From assembly GCA_014529385.2 (NCBI GenBank), contig CM043955.1, positions 141,514,640 through 141,578,639 of the forward strand: 64,000 nt of DNA, written 5' to 3'. The notes beneath the pieces are model-generated. The model saw only the letters and a list, made by a program, of their open reading frames with translations. It did not search any database and was not told the DNA's origin. Made by a program: the position numbers and the translations under genes. Origin of the DNA: Adiantum capillus-veneris. Its lineage: Eukaryota > Streptophyta > Polypodiopsida > Polypodiales > Pteridaceae. This document shows, piece by piece, positions 1 to 10,399 of this stretch; the stretch's first letter is position 1, and the number at the start of each line of letters is the position of its first letter.

Positions 1-47
1 TAGGATTAAAATAAAGCAAAATGTTGCTAAATTGGCTTTATCTTACA

Positions 48-179
48 GAAAAATAATTCTAAATGAATTATTGGATTTATAAGTGAGAGGGTTTTCTCGC
101 TTGGAACACCAAGGAAAAATAATTCTAAATGAATTATTGGAATTTTAAGTGAGAGGGCTTTTCTCACTGGACACATCCG
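48..179. repeat. 66-bp tandem duplication
   Basis: Two adjacent copies (48-113 and 114-179) share the core AAAAATAATTCTAAATGAAT followed by a GTGAGAGGG-type tail, with a few substitutions. No coding sense is visible. The two units lie immediately upstream of the hairpin repeats at 271-462. Confidence 0.85.
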
Positions 180-270
180 AGTACAGAGTATTCCTAGTGC
201 GTCATTCAAAGTAATGACGGGAACACTGAGAACGGGAATATCTGTAAGGCCAGCAGGAACGGATACTTCT

Positions 271-462
271 GATGCGTCACATCGGATGGGTGACAGGGAG
301 CATCGGAAAGAAGTATCCGACCATCCGGGAACGGACATCTCTGATGCGTCATAGGATGGGTGACATAGAGCATCGTCATAGGAGATTGTATCGTAAGTTC
401 GGTAGGAAAGGACTAGGTGATGGGTATTCCTGATGCGCCACAAGGCGGGTGACGGGTGCATC
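271..462. repeat. Three diverged hairpin-forming repeat units
   Basis: Three units (271-305, 343-374, 432-462) each begin GATGCGYCAY and end GTGAC..GCATC, so the ends of each unit can pair (GATGC with GCATC, GTCAC with GTGAC). The units are spaced about 70-90 bp apart and have diverged, yet the outer pairing arms are retained. Function is unknown; they may belong to an LTR or an untranslated leader. Confidence 0.6.
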
Positions 463-463
463 G

Positions 464-1900
464 GAAAGGGAATATCCATAGTCGGGAGGAAATTCCGAAT
501 TGTGTTAGAATTGTGCACAAGGAAAAGCAAGCACTTGAAGGAAGATGGGTTTAGAGGAAACTTTTAAGAAAAATAGATGCTTTCTGAGAAAGCGGGATTG
601 CTTTTCGGGAAAGCAGATGCTTTCCCGCAAGGAAGTCTATGTCTGCATTGCAACTGTGCATGTGATTGCATTCAGGGACGCCTGGGAAGTGCTGTGAAAG
701 CATTGTTTTTAACTTATAAGGTTTTATTGAGTTTTTGGGCAGGTTCAGACTATTTTTAAAGTACGTTGGCCGCCCACTTAATAAGTGGGCAGCCATTTGA
801 TAAGTAAGGCAACAGATCAGCCAGCGTTTTCTCTCTCTCTTTTTCTGGCAGAACAATGAAAAAAAAACTGAAAAAAAAACTTTTGAAAAAAAAAAAAAAA
901 ACCCGGCCGCGATCTCTACGCGAGCAACTATTCGTGCCCGTGGCTAGGAGCTATAAAAGCATCACATGCCCTCACTCAGAGGGGAGGATCAGTTTTTGCA
1001 AGAAGGAGATGTTGCTGCAGAGTTCACCCGCAAAGAAGACGTTTGCCGGTGATGCCCATGGCTACCCCAAGTGTACCAGATGTCGCCAAGACTCAGTGCG
1101 CAAGTTCCCTCGCGAAGAAGTGCCTATGGAGCGTGTTTCCATCGCGACAAGCTACTGTTTTTCTCTGTTTTCAGCCCATAAACATCGTAGACGGGGCTGA
1201 TTTACGAGAAGGAACCCGAGAACACACCTCTTTTGTGTGTAGGATTGGAAGAGAGGATTTTCTATGCAGAGATCTCTTCTGGGGAATTGCTTTTTCGAGA
1301 ACGGAGTTGCGTTACAAGCGTCGCGACTTTGAAGGTACGATTTTTATATTATGATCTCTAAGTATTTAATTGGAGGTGTACTTCCTCTTCGTGAGGGAGT
1401 AGGAGCAGAGGAAGGCATGAGCCTCTACAGGATAAAAGCACTCTGAGGAACTAGAGCCAGATCAGCCCAAGGGTTTCGTACCCAAGTTTGGGAAGCAGAT
1501 CCACGGATTGAAGAGAGGTAGACTCTCGAGATGTGATCCGGAAGTTAAAATTCCCAAGGGAAGGACTTCGTGTCCAAGAAAGCGGAGTTATTCTGCAGGA
1601 ACAGGACTCTGGAAACAGAGTCGGAAAAGAGTTGCAGGGATGCCATGCCCTGAGTCTGGAAGGTGTGATCTAGAGGCGCAGATGCGGTCCGGTACTTCGG
1701 CAACCCATTGAGTCCTCCCCTCCGCCATTCCCTCACCGAAATTGAGTGCTCCATTGCTGTCCATCATTGGCATCGTCGAGATCTGCATTTTCAGCTCTTC
1801 ATTCCCCTCACATCCGGAGTGCAAATCAGCCCCATGGTGGCCATCCGCAATCCCACATTGAGAAGGATCCAAGGTGCATCAAATCAACCCCGAAGGTTGC
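464..1900. other. No gene supported; degenerate repeat-like DNA
   Basis: I find no recognisable protein or RNA gene here. There is a short A-rich tract near 860-900 and short repeats of an AGATGCTTTC motif near 575-630. The base composition and short open frames look non-coding. Confidence 0.5.
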
Positions 1901-2345
1901 CACAAATTGACGACATGGCAGTTCTGTCCGGACACACACGTAGGCAAACTGTACCGACGTTGACGTGGCAGGCTGTACGGACGCCCTTGATTTTGCACTG
2001 ATAGTGCTGACATGGCAACCTGTACGGATTTCCGAGATTTGCACATCCAGTGCTGACGTGGCAGCCTGTATGGATTTTCGTAAATTGTGCTGGATGCTTT
2101 TACTGGCAGATTTGGGAACAGTTGCTTATGGGACTCTATTGATTTTGAGTTTCATGCTTTTGGGGCTCTGCTTTTAGCATCCTTTGTAATGTTTATAAGT
2201 GACCCAAGTGGGCTCACTTCTCAGAGCATTTGGACGTGGAGTCTGAGAGCGAGCACCCGCGGGAGTTGTACTTTGCTCAAAATATTAATATAAAAAGAAA
2301 TACCGAAAGGGGCGCCAGTCTTTGGGGCCAATACCTTTGATACCA
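1900..2345 (+). repeat. LTR-like repeat, copy 1
   Basis: This stretch is repeated directly at 2502-2946 (same order of motifs: GACGTGGCAG..., GGATGCTTTTACT, TTTATAAGTGACCCAAG, GCACCCGCGGGAGTTGTACTT, ATACCGAAAGGGGCGCC). A shorter relative with the same GGGAGTTGTAC and ATACCGAAAGGGGCGCC signatures lies at about 3610-3918. TTTATAAG could serve as a TATA element. It is probably part of an LTR or untranslated region of a retroelement; exact ends are uncertain. Confidence 0.6.
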
Positions 2346-2423
2346 CTGTAACCGGCTTGGACACTCCAAGCGAGAAATCAATAGCAACACACGAATAGAA
2401 ACTTCATAATCATTGAACTTTAA
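2346..2423 (+). repeat. Inverted-repeat arm (left)
   Basis: The sequence containing GTAACCGGCTTGGAC...ATAGCAACACACGAA...CTTCATAATCA is present in reverse complement at 3017-3092 with few changes. The left arm is followed by an (AG)n tract and the right arm is preceded by TC plus a C homopolymer, so the same internal position has evolved two different simple repeats. Confidence 0.8.
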
Positions 2424-2427
2424 TGGG

Positions 2428-2430
<3 letters not shown>

Positions 2431-2497
<67 letters not shown>
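2431..2497. repeat. (AG)n microsatellite
   Basis: About 33 uninterrupted AG dinucleotides. Open frames across it are Arg-Glu or Ser-Leu artefacts. Confidence 0.97.
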
Positions 2498-2499
<2 letters not shown>

Positions 2500-2501
2500 C
2501 G

Positions 2502-2946
2502 ACACAAATTGATGACGTGGCAGTTTTTCCCGGACACACGCATGCAAACTGTACGGATGTTGACGTGGCAGGCTGTACGGATGTCCTTGATTTTGTGATG
2601 ACAATGCTGACATGGCAAGGTGCACGGATTTTCGAGATTTGCGCTGAGAGTGCTGATGTGGCAGCTTGTACGGGTCTCTGTAAATTGCGTTGGATGCTTT
2701 TACTTGTAGATTTGGGAACAATTGCTTTTGGGACTCAATTATTTTGAGTTTCATGCTTTTGGGGCTCTGCTTTTAGCAGCTGTTAGCATCCCTTGTAATG
2801 TTTATAAGTGACCCAAGGGGGCTCACTTCTCAGAGCATCTGGATGCCGAGTCTAAGAGCGAGCACCCGCGGGAGTTGTACTTTGCTCAAAGATTAATATA
2901 AAAAGAAATACCGAAAGGGGCGCTAGTCTTCGGGGCCAATACCTCT
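2502..2946 (+). repeat. LTR-like repeat, copy 2
   Basis: Direct repeat of 1900-2345 with scattered substitutions and a small insertion (AGCAGCTGTT near 2777). Ends with the shared ATACCGAAAGGGGCGC...GGGGCCAATACCT signature. Confidence 0.6.
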
Positions 2947-2970
2947 AGACATGGAACTACGCCAGGCCAT

Positions 2971-2986
2971 CTCTCTCTCTCTCCCT

Positions 2987-3015
<29 letters not shown>
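2971..3015. repeat. (TC)n followed by 29-bp C homopolymer
   Basis: A short TC tract runs into 29 consecutive C (2987-3015). It occupies the position that holds (AG)n in the inverted copy at 2431-2497. Confidence 0.9.
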
Positions 3016-3016
<1 letters not shown>

Positions 3017-3018
<2 letters not shown>

Positions 3019-3092
3019 TAAAGTTCAGTGATTATGAAGTTTCTGTTCGTGTGTTGCTATTGATTTCTTGCTTGCAAGGTCCAAGCCGGTTA
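3017..3092 (-). repeat. Inverted-repeat arm (right)
   Basis: Reverse complement of 2346-2423 with a few mismatches (for example an altered stretch around TTGCTTGCAAGG). The loop between the arms is about 590 bp. Confidence 0.8.
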
Positions 3093-3179
3093 CAGAGGTG
3101 CCTCTTCTTGAGGAGTTACCGCGGCAATTGTCATCATTCGAGTCAGTAGAGTCTGCACTGAGGTATTGCAAATCGTGTG

Positions 3180-3495
3180 TACATTCCATTTAGGCAATCA
3201 AAAGCAAATACCACATTGGCAACGATGTGGGGGGCCCTTGAGAGGGTTGGTTGGGCCCCATTGGGTGTCGCTCTTCTCTTCTCTCTCTTTCTCTCTCCCT
3301 CCACATATCTCTATTGCATTCTCTCAGCCCCTCTCTTTACATTCCATTTAGGCAATCAAAAGCAAATACCACATTGGCAACGATGTGGGGGGCCCTTGAG
3401 AGGGTTGGTTGGGCCCCATTGGGTGTCGCTCTTCTCTTCTCTCTCTTTCTCTCTCCCTCCACATATCTCTATTGCATTCTCTCAGCCCCTCTCTT
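3180..3495. repeat. 158-bp tandem duplication, apparently exact
   Basis: Copy 1 (3180-3337) and copy 2 (3338-3495) appear identical by eye, each running from TACATTCCATTTAGG to CTCTCAGCCCCTCTCTT. The absence of visible differences suggests a recent event or an assembly duplication. Translations across it are repeated frames without known homology. Confidence 0.9.
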
Positions 3496-3609
3496 CGGGG
3501 GAAAGTAAAAGGAACCATCAACTTAGCTAAATGAAATCACTAACGCAAGGAAATAAGTTGAAGGATTTGTGGAAGTGTAAAACTAAATCTTCACCATTTT
3601 AATTCCGTT

Positions 3610-3918
3610 GTACCTAACACTTCTCATGTAATCTGCTTTTAGAGGCTAGGGGCCTTTAAATATGACCCATGAGCTCTCACTCTAGCAGTCTACCGGCCGG
3701 AGATGCAGAGCAGAGCCATGGGAGTTGTACCATGTTGAAGCAATATAAAGAATACCGAAAGGGGCGCCAAGACTTGGGGTCAGTGCTCTCTTGGGGTGGA
3801 ACTCCGCCACTCTGCGTCTCGTGTGTCGTGCATCTCTTTGAGTCCAGTGTGGTTTGAAGTGCTTAAAGTTGTTTAGTCTGCTCTTTTCTGTTGGCACTTG
3901 GTGCCCGTCCTACTACAT
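3610..3918 (+). repeat. LTR-like 3' end ending before a primer site
   Basis: Shares CTGCTTTTAGAGG, GGGAGTTGTACC and ATACCGAAAGGGGCGCC with the repeats at 1.9-2.9 kb. It ends ...CCTACTACA, directly before a sequence resembling an initiator-Met primer-binding site. I read it as the 3' part of an LTR; its upstream limit is unclear. Confidence 0.5.
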
Positions 3919-3933
3919 CGGTATCAAAGCTCC
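3919..3933 (+). promoter_or_regulatory. Primer-binding-site-like sequence (tRNA-iMet type)
   Basis: CGGTATCAAAGCTCC resembles the plant LTR-retrotransposon primer site TGGTATCAGAGC that pairs with the initiator methionine tRNA. It directly follows a CA-ending LTR-like sequence. No gag frame follows, so the element is decayed. Confidence 0.5.
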
Positions 3934-4339
3934 AGTCGTGCTTTTCTGAAAGCATACCTGTCCTATCAAAGAGCAGACTGAGCAAGGTGGCACTTCCTAA
4001 CTCTTTAAATCATAGAATCTTTGTGTCCCTGCCGTGGACTTATCAGCCACTCCCACTCTTAGCCATCGCATCGGACGCACTTCCGTCTTCATCGCTCTAT
4101 CTTACGAGGCATAAGCCATAAAGATCACTTGCAAGAGAAGGATCAAAGATTTTTTTTTCTAGCCAGTGTTTTTCTCAATTTTGTTTGATTGTTTGGTGAT
4201 CTTGTTTGGAATTTGTTTGAAATGGATGGTATCTATTTTAAACCTGTCTTGGTACCCGTTTGACTTTGGTTTTAATAATGGTGATGCTGGGTGATTTACT
4301 CTCGGGTGTAGTAGTATTGTATGAACCTCGAAATGACAG
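3934..4339. other. No gene supported
   Basis: Leader-like DNA after the primer-like site, without a recognisable frame. A T-rich stretch lies near 4145-4230. Confidence 0.45.
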
Positions 4340-5300
4340 TGTCACGTGACACATCCCAACCCTATGTGTTCGTGGACAAGCTACACCACAGCAGGGTTCA
4401 GTCAGTCCAGTCAAGTCTAGATTAGCAGTGATCTGGCACTTTTGTGAGTCTATTCGTAGACCGTGCATGCCCAGTCACTTAGAATAGATGCATATCCTCC
4501 GGTTGCACACAACATGATCATCAGTATTTCCTTCAAAATCCATCAGATTCAGTCAGGGGAATTTTCTAGTGCATTTAGCCTATTTTCCTATTTTTGGTTA
4601 TTTTCACTTATTATTTTTAAGTGACTTTCCAACAAAAGTAGGTAGGGCAATTTTGCTAAGTTAATATATAAGCAAACCCAAGTTAGCACTAAATGGCAGA
4701 AGAGGTAGTAGGAGCTCCCCGCTCAACAGGCATCTTCTCAGCAGTACCCCCCCTCAGCATCAGATCCATCGCCATCACCTCCCATCCCCTTGGCGTTTTT
4801 CACAGCATCTCCCATCGCCTTGAAGTTCCCCCCTTTTGGCGATAGTCCCCCTGCAGATCAGCCCCAAAGGCCTAGCGTTTTGGAATCTCAAGCCTCAGCA
4901 AAAACACCAGCAACAGATCAGCCTATCAGCGTTTTTCAGCGTTTTTAGGAGGTGTTTTCAGCGTTTTTTTGCAGCGTTTCCAGCAGGAGCTTTCAGCCCT
5001 AAAAACGCAGCCTGACCAGACACAACACTTCAGCGTTTTACCATCAGCATGAACCCCCGCAAGATCCACCATTTTCAGCCATAACCACAGCAAGAAACCA
5101 GTCATTTTCAGCCCCGAAACAGTCCACAAATTCAGCCAAAGAAGATCACAGATTCAACCATCAAGTCGTCGTTGTCATCGCCGTCGTCGTCATCGGCATA
5201 GTCCCATTGCATTAGTCCCTTGCATTCGCATTGTACACCTTCGTGCAATCAAAGTAGACCACTCTCGCCGACGAGAGTGGGGCCTTCGGAGGAGGGTTTT
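4340..5300 (+). repeat. LTR-like repeat pair, left copy
   Basis: Begins TGTCACGTGACAC and is repeated at 5918-6915 with the same order of blocks: GTGGACAAGCTAC, TCGYAGACCGTGCATGCCCAG, GATGCATATCCTC, CACTTATTATTTTTAAGTGA, TAGGGCAATTT, GGCAGAAGAGG, then CGTTTTT-rich DNA, a short hairpin and GGAGGAGGGTT. TG start and TATA-like TTAATATATAAGC near 4660 fit an LTR promoter. No gene lies inside. Confidence 0.65.
5259..5280 (+). other. Conserved stem-loop near the end of the left LTR-like copy
   Basis: CCACTCTCG and CGAGAGTGG form a 9-bp perfect stem. The equivalent place in the right copy (6874-6895) has CCTCTCT and AGAGAGG, also pairing, so one stem position has changed on both sides. Confidence 0.6.
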
Positions 5301-5507
5301 ACAACCTCTCGGTGTTGTATCTCTTCTCTCTCCTTCTCTCAGTCTCATTCACTTGCACGCACAATATCCACTCACTTTGTTCATGATCATAGCACACTCC
5401 ATAAGACGGAAAGCTCTCTCTTTCCCTAAGAACTAAAAGGAACCTTGAGCAATAAAGATCAGTAATCTTGAGAAAATACAACATTCATTCCGCTGCACCT
5501 TACAGAC

Positions 5508-5860
5508 AGAGACGGAATGTCTGGCGAGCGTTCTATTGTATGCTTAAAACCTCGAAACGATGTAGATGGGATGTGGGGAGCGTTTCGTTGTATGCTTGAA
5601 AACCTTGGAACGGCGCAAGCGGGATGTCTGGGGAGCGTTTCGTTGTATTCTTAAAAACCTCGGAAAGACGGAGACAGGATGTCTAGGGAGCTTTTTATTG
5701 TATGCTGAAAATGACCGATGCTGACGAGATGTCTGGGGATCGTTTAGTTGTATGCTTGAAACCTCCAAGCAACAGAGGGTGCGGTTTGGGGAGCGTTTGG
5801 TTGTATGGTTGAAACGTCCAAGCAACGCAGGGTGCGGTCTGGGGAGCATTTGGTTGTATC
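5508..5860 (+). repeat. Minisatellite, about 7 copies of a ~53-bp unit
   Basis: Units contain GGGATGTCTGGGGAGCGTTT, GTTGTATGCTTGAAA and CCTCGGAACG motifs, with substitutions accumulating from unit to unit. The array lies between the two LTR-like copies. Frames through it are short and uninformative. Confidence 0.85.
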
Positions 5861-6349
5861 AATCCTCTAAGCTCATGGACCATACCTTTTTAGGTTTTGC
5901 GAGGGGAGTGATGAGGATGTCATGTGCATATCTAACCTTATGTGTCATGTGGACAAGCTACTTCATGACAAGGGTTCAATTAGCCTAGCTTAGGAAGTGT
6001 TCTGGCACTCTTGTGAGTCTGTTCGCAGACCGTGCATGCCCAGGCACTTAAGATGCATATCCTCTGGTTGCACACAGCATGATCATCAACATTACCATCA
6101 AAATCCATCAGGAGCATTTTTCAGTGCACAGAACCTATTTTCCCTATTTTAGCCATTTTTCACTTATTATTTTTAAGTGATTTTTGTTGGGAACTGGGTA
6201 GGGCAATTTGACTCGGCTTGTATAGAAGAAGACCTAGTGCTAGTAGAATCTGGCAGAAGAGGAAGGAGAGCACAGACACCAAGTTGCAGCAGGCCCTCTG
6301 GAAAGCTTCTCAAGCAAGAACCCTCCCAGAACCCCTGTCGTTTTTAGGC

Positions 6350-6610
6350 TTGGACTATCAGCGTTTTCATGCAAGCAAATCAGCAATTTCAAAGCCAGCA
6401 GGTTAGCGTTTTTTCAAGCCAGCCAACCAGCGTTTTTCAGGCCAGCAAAACAACGTTTTTCAACCAGCCAATTAGCGTTTTTCAGCCAGCCAATCAGCAT
6501 TTTTGACCAGCATGAAAGTCAGCGTTTTCAGCAGCATAGACAGCATCAGATCCAACATTTCTAGTAGATAGAGAAACAGCCAGCAGATAGCATTTTCAGC
6601 ATAGTCACAG
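6350..6610 (+). repeat. CAGCGTTTTTCAGCCAGCCAA minisatellite-like segment
   Basis: About ten imperfect occurrences of AGCGTTTTTCAG alternating with CCAGCCAA. The left LTR-like copy has related CAGCGTTTTT runs near 4930-5040, so this is a built-in and unstable part of the LTR. Confidence 0.7.
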
Positions 6611-6873
6611 GGGCCGCCCTTTTTCGGGCTTCTCGTCCCCACTTTTCCGTCTCCACTTGTTGTCCCGCCCTCTTTTTTACACTAAAAATCTATTTGAGCC
6701 CCGTCCCTAGTTCCCCGTCCAGAATGCGTCCCTTGTGACTATGATTTTAAGCCATACGTCGTTGTCGCCGCTCTCGTCGTCGCCGTCGTCTCCAAACTTA
6801 TTCCACATTGCATCATAGCCTTACGAACTTGCATCAGCATCTTGTACGAGATTTGTGCAATCAATAGCATAGA

Positions 6874-6895
6874 CCTCTCTCGTCATCAAGAGAGG
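6874..6895 (+). other. Conserved stem-loop near the end of the right LTR-like copy
   Basis: CCTCTCT pairs with AGAGAGG. It corresponds to the hairpin at 5259-5280 with a paired change at the third base. Confidence 0.5.
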
Positions 6896-6915
6896 GGCCC
6901 TTGGAGGAGGGTTGC

Positions 6916-7071
6916 CATAAATTGGTACCACGCATGGCAAGAGGCATAGTTGACTACGCACCTAGAGGAAGCCGAGGAAGGCACGCCCCTTTCTTTCAAT
7001 TGGGTCGACTTCCAAGACAAGCTCAAGGCGCGGTTAATGCCACCACAGCCTAGTTTACTACATCCGACATG
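6916..7071 (+). pseudogene. Possible retrotransposon gag fragment
   Basis: Directly after the right LTR-like copy one frame reads WYHAWQEA, then a stop, then LTTHLEEAEEGTPLSFNWVD and FQDKLKARLMPPQ. The spacing of Trp, the acidic stretch and the W..F...L..R pattern resemble the core of LTR-retrotransposon gag proteins. The frame ends after about 50 residues. This is pattern recognition on a short stretch, so the call is weak. Confidence 0.35.
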
Positions 7072-7558
7072 ATTCACCTGGCACATTTGCACCGTCTAGT
7101 GCTCAACTTTTTGTGGAGTGGTTTAGATGGGTCTACCGACACATGGCTGCGAGTTCATTCGGACACAATTATCTTGCGTATATAGGAGGGATGTTTTGGG
7201 ATTTTTGATCTAGAGATGTAGAGCAAGGCATTGCTTCTATTTTCCAGCATGCTAAATTGTGTTGGGCTGCTATAAACAAGTAGCCCCTCCCTCTTTTTAA
7301 TCTTCAGTAGTTGCAAGCATCATCATAGAGCTTTAGACACTTTGTCAACCCATATCCACCCTCCATTTTCAAGTAATTTCTTTTCATCTTGTTTCAATCA
7401 CTTCTCAATTTCTTGTGTTTGTGCAAATTTCTGTGTTGATTTTGAAATAATTCAGCCACACGTGTGAACCACTTTCTCACTACATGGGGGGAGACTGGCC
7501 TCTTGAACTTAAAGATGTCTCTCTCACCTTCCTCACCTCCGTTGTGTGCGCTTCTTAG
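7072..7558. other. No gene supported (upstream of kinase relic)
   Basis: I looked here for the glycine-rich loop, transmembrane and extracellular exons expected before the kinase exons and did not find them. Confidence 0.5.
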
Positions 7559-7911
7559 GGGACACTCAAAAATGGAGAACAAGTTGCAATAAAAAAGCTA
7601 TCTATTGGAAGCCAACAAGGAAAGCAAGAGTTTCTTAATGAAGTCAATCTCATAACAAGCTGCAACACAAGAACCTCATCAGATTGTTGGGATGCTGTGT
7701 AGAAGGCTTCGAGAGGATGTTGGTGTATGAGTATCCATCGAATAAAAGTTTGGATTTTTTCTTGTCAAGTAAGCTTTGAAGGTTTTTTTGTAGATATAGA
7801 GGAACGTTTTCCTTTTGTAAGATAACTGATAGAATTCATTTTGCTGAATTTGATGCGGGGCAATTATATGGGGAAGCGAGAGCTAATAGGATATTAAATT
7901 GGTCAACTTGA

Positions 7912-8109
<198 letters not shown>

Positions 8110-8314
8110 TAAGCACTCTGCATTTTGTAATTTGTTTTGCAAGCTTAGGCATTACTCAAGGTTCTTACCAAGTTCCATTGGCAGAGGATACTTGGCCCCC
8201 GAGTATGCTCTCAATGGTGTTTTGAGCGAAAAGGTTGATGTATTCAGTTTTGGCTTGGTGACCCTCGAAGTTGTAACTGGAAAGCAGAATGTCTATAGCA
8301 GGCTTTTAACATGG

Positions 8315-8315
8315 G

Positions 8316-8382
<67 letters not shown>

Positions 8383-8386
8383 ACAG
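8315..8386. repeat. (TC)n(AC)n compound microsatellite in kinase intron
   Basis: Starts exactly at the exon 3 donor (TGG|GTCTCT) and runs through TC repeats into about 14 AC repeats. Confidence 0.9.
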
Positions 8387-8528
8387 GCATGCATGCACGC
8401 ACGTGCTCAATGTATGCACAAAAGGCAAAATATCTACAAGTTTCTTACAGGTTTTAGGTGTGATGGTAGTGATAGTTCTGTAGATATTGTGGTTGTCTGT
8501 GAGTTTGTGTGCAAGAAAGGTGTTGAGG

Positions 8529-8531
<3 letters not shown>

Positions 8532-8611
<80 letters not shown>
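8532..8611. repeat. 80-bp G homopolymer in kinase intron
   Basis: Eighty consecutive G, with GAGGGGA just upstream, inside the last intron of the kinase relic. The poly-Gly and poly-Pro frames across it are not genes. Such a tract could form G-quadruplexes; its true length may be affected by sequencing error. Confidence 0.9.
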
Positions 8612-8612
<1 letters not shown>

Positions 8613-9115
8613 ACAGGGAACTACTTTTCACTTTTGTAGTATGTATAGTTCAGTACTAGACGATTATGTAATGTCTTGCTAGTTAAAGAGATGAGAGAAT
8701 GAAAAGAGTAGAGATAAGAACTTGTTATCTTTGTGTGCATAGGCAGGTTTGGGAAAAATACCGAGATGAAAAGTCTCTAGAGTTGGTGGATGAGAAACTC
8801 GGCAATGCCTTCGCTCCTGAACAAGTTATTAGGGTCGTGCATGTTGCATTGTTGTGCACGCAAGAGAATCCCAAGCAAAGACCAACAATGTATAGGGTTA
8901 CTTTATGGCTTTCTGGAATGACAGACATTCTTGAAATACCTATTAGGCCAGCATTTCTTGGTTACAATGACTCAACGGCTCCCGCACGTGTCTCCATCCA
9001 CCAATCTCCTTCTACATCATTCACTTGTTCTCAATCCACCAATGCTTTTGGAGGGGAAGTCCCTTGGATTTCTGGAGGAGTGCTATCTATGAGTGAGATT
9101 ATTGACCCAAGGTGA

Positions 9116-9371
9116 TTGCCTTATATCTGAATGCAACAAGTTTAAAGCCAATAAAAGGGCGGGTCCCAAAACTAGGGCGATGTTTGAATAAATCTACCAT
9201 AAGCTCGGCTCTTCCACCTGCTGAAGAACTTTTCTTCTTTTGTGAGTGTACATGAATGCTTCTGTAAGCATGTCTGACTCAAAAAGCATATTTAATAGAG
9301 CTTTCAGAGTGTAATAAAAACTTTCAGAGACTTGGGAGTCAAGCCACAAAGCTAGCTGGGCCTCATGCTAT

Positions 9372-9411
<40 letters not shown>

Positions 9412-9960
9412 TGAGAAATGGGAAGTTTCGCGAAAAGTTGCAAAATAAATTTAAATAATTTATTACCAAGGAAAATGGAGCTTCAAAAGTATGTAGAGAC
9501 TCTCCTATGTATTATCCTCTTACATTTATATCTCTAAGATTTCTAGTCTCTCATTCTCACAAAAAAGATTTGAGCCTAGTTCTCAAAGCACATTGCCAAA
9601 TACTTTACCTTTAAGCTCTTTTTGGTCCAATAGAAAGAAATTGTCACACACCCCCCAAGGAGCTATTGGAATAATGGAGAAACTTTTCATTTACTCTCAT
9701 TTTTATTCCATTTTATTACTTCTGCAAAAAGATTGGTATCAAAAGGTGTTGGACTATCTGGCTAATTTCATGAAGAGTATGAAAATAAGATTCCCTATTC
9801 CAAGAGATTGAGGAAGTCCTTGATAAGTATAAGGGTCTTGCTATTCCCGTATGATACATGTCAAAAGATATTACACTACATGGAAGGATAATTTACTACC
9901 TTCTTGTAGAGAACCGAAGTAATTGTAGCATCACTGCACTCATCAACTCAACAATTTTAA
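9116..9960. other. No gene supported; contains (TC)n at 9377-9408
   Basis: Region downstream of the kinase relic. Only a 32-bp TC microsatellite and AT-rich DNA are visible. Confidence 0.55.
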
Positions 9961-9966
9961 GGTGTA

Positions 9967-10087
9967 GGGAATGGTCCGCTGCTGACCATTCCCTATTTTA
10001 AAGGCGACCCCATTTGGCGACCGGTGGGGAGCCGAGAGCCATGGGCGAGCCTTTAAAATAGGGAATGGTCAGTAGGGGACCATTCCC
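9967..10087. repeat. Nested palindrome (39-bp arms, four alternating copies of a 10-mer)
   Basis: The arms 9967-10005 and 10049-10087 are reverse complements except for two bases. Each arm itself contains GGGAATGGTC and its complement GACCATTCCC separated by 7 bp, so the 10-mer occurs at 9967 (+), 9984 (-), 10061 (+) and 10078 (-). The unpaired centre is 43 bp. It looks like a small foldback element or the tips of one; no coding content. Confidence 0.85.
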
Positions 10088-10399
10088 GGCCGTCAAATCT
10101 AGGGGAGTGGGGGCCAGTAAGGAGTTTACACGTGTATGGAAAAGCACAAATTCATGTTGCCATGCAACTGCACAAGCGTACACAGACGACACAGGCGGCA
10201 CAGCTACACAGATTACAGATTCTGAGTGCTAATTTGGATAGCAGTGATTGGCTGTCAGACAATTGCATTACGGACACTGAGGTGTCAATCATCCACCGGT
10301 TGCACCTGCAGATTCTGCGATGGAATGTCTTGTAGATGTACGGCCATGGTTTGTTGCCCCCCGACCCTGGACTTTGACGTTATGAGTAGAACATAGAGA

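Larger units (their letters stand above)
5918..6915 (+). repeat. LTR-like repeat pair, right copy
   Basis: Direct repeat of 4340-5300, starting TGTCATGTG. It includes a TATA-like TTGTATAGAAG near 6210 and a CAGCGTTTTTCAG-rich segment. Homology to the left copy ends at about GGAGGAGGGTT. Confidence 0.65.

Noticed and set aside
27-530. 167-codon minus frame
   Set aside because: Runs through two sets of tandem repeats (48-179, 271-462) and shows no protein-family motif.
8434-8631. Poly-proline and poly-glycine frames
   Set aside because: Produced by the G80 tract; the same is true of the C65 tract at 14738-15234.
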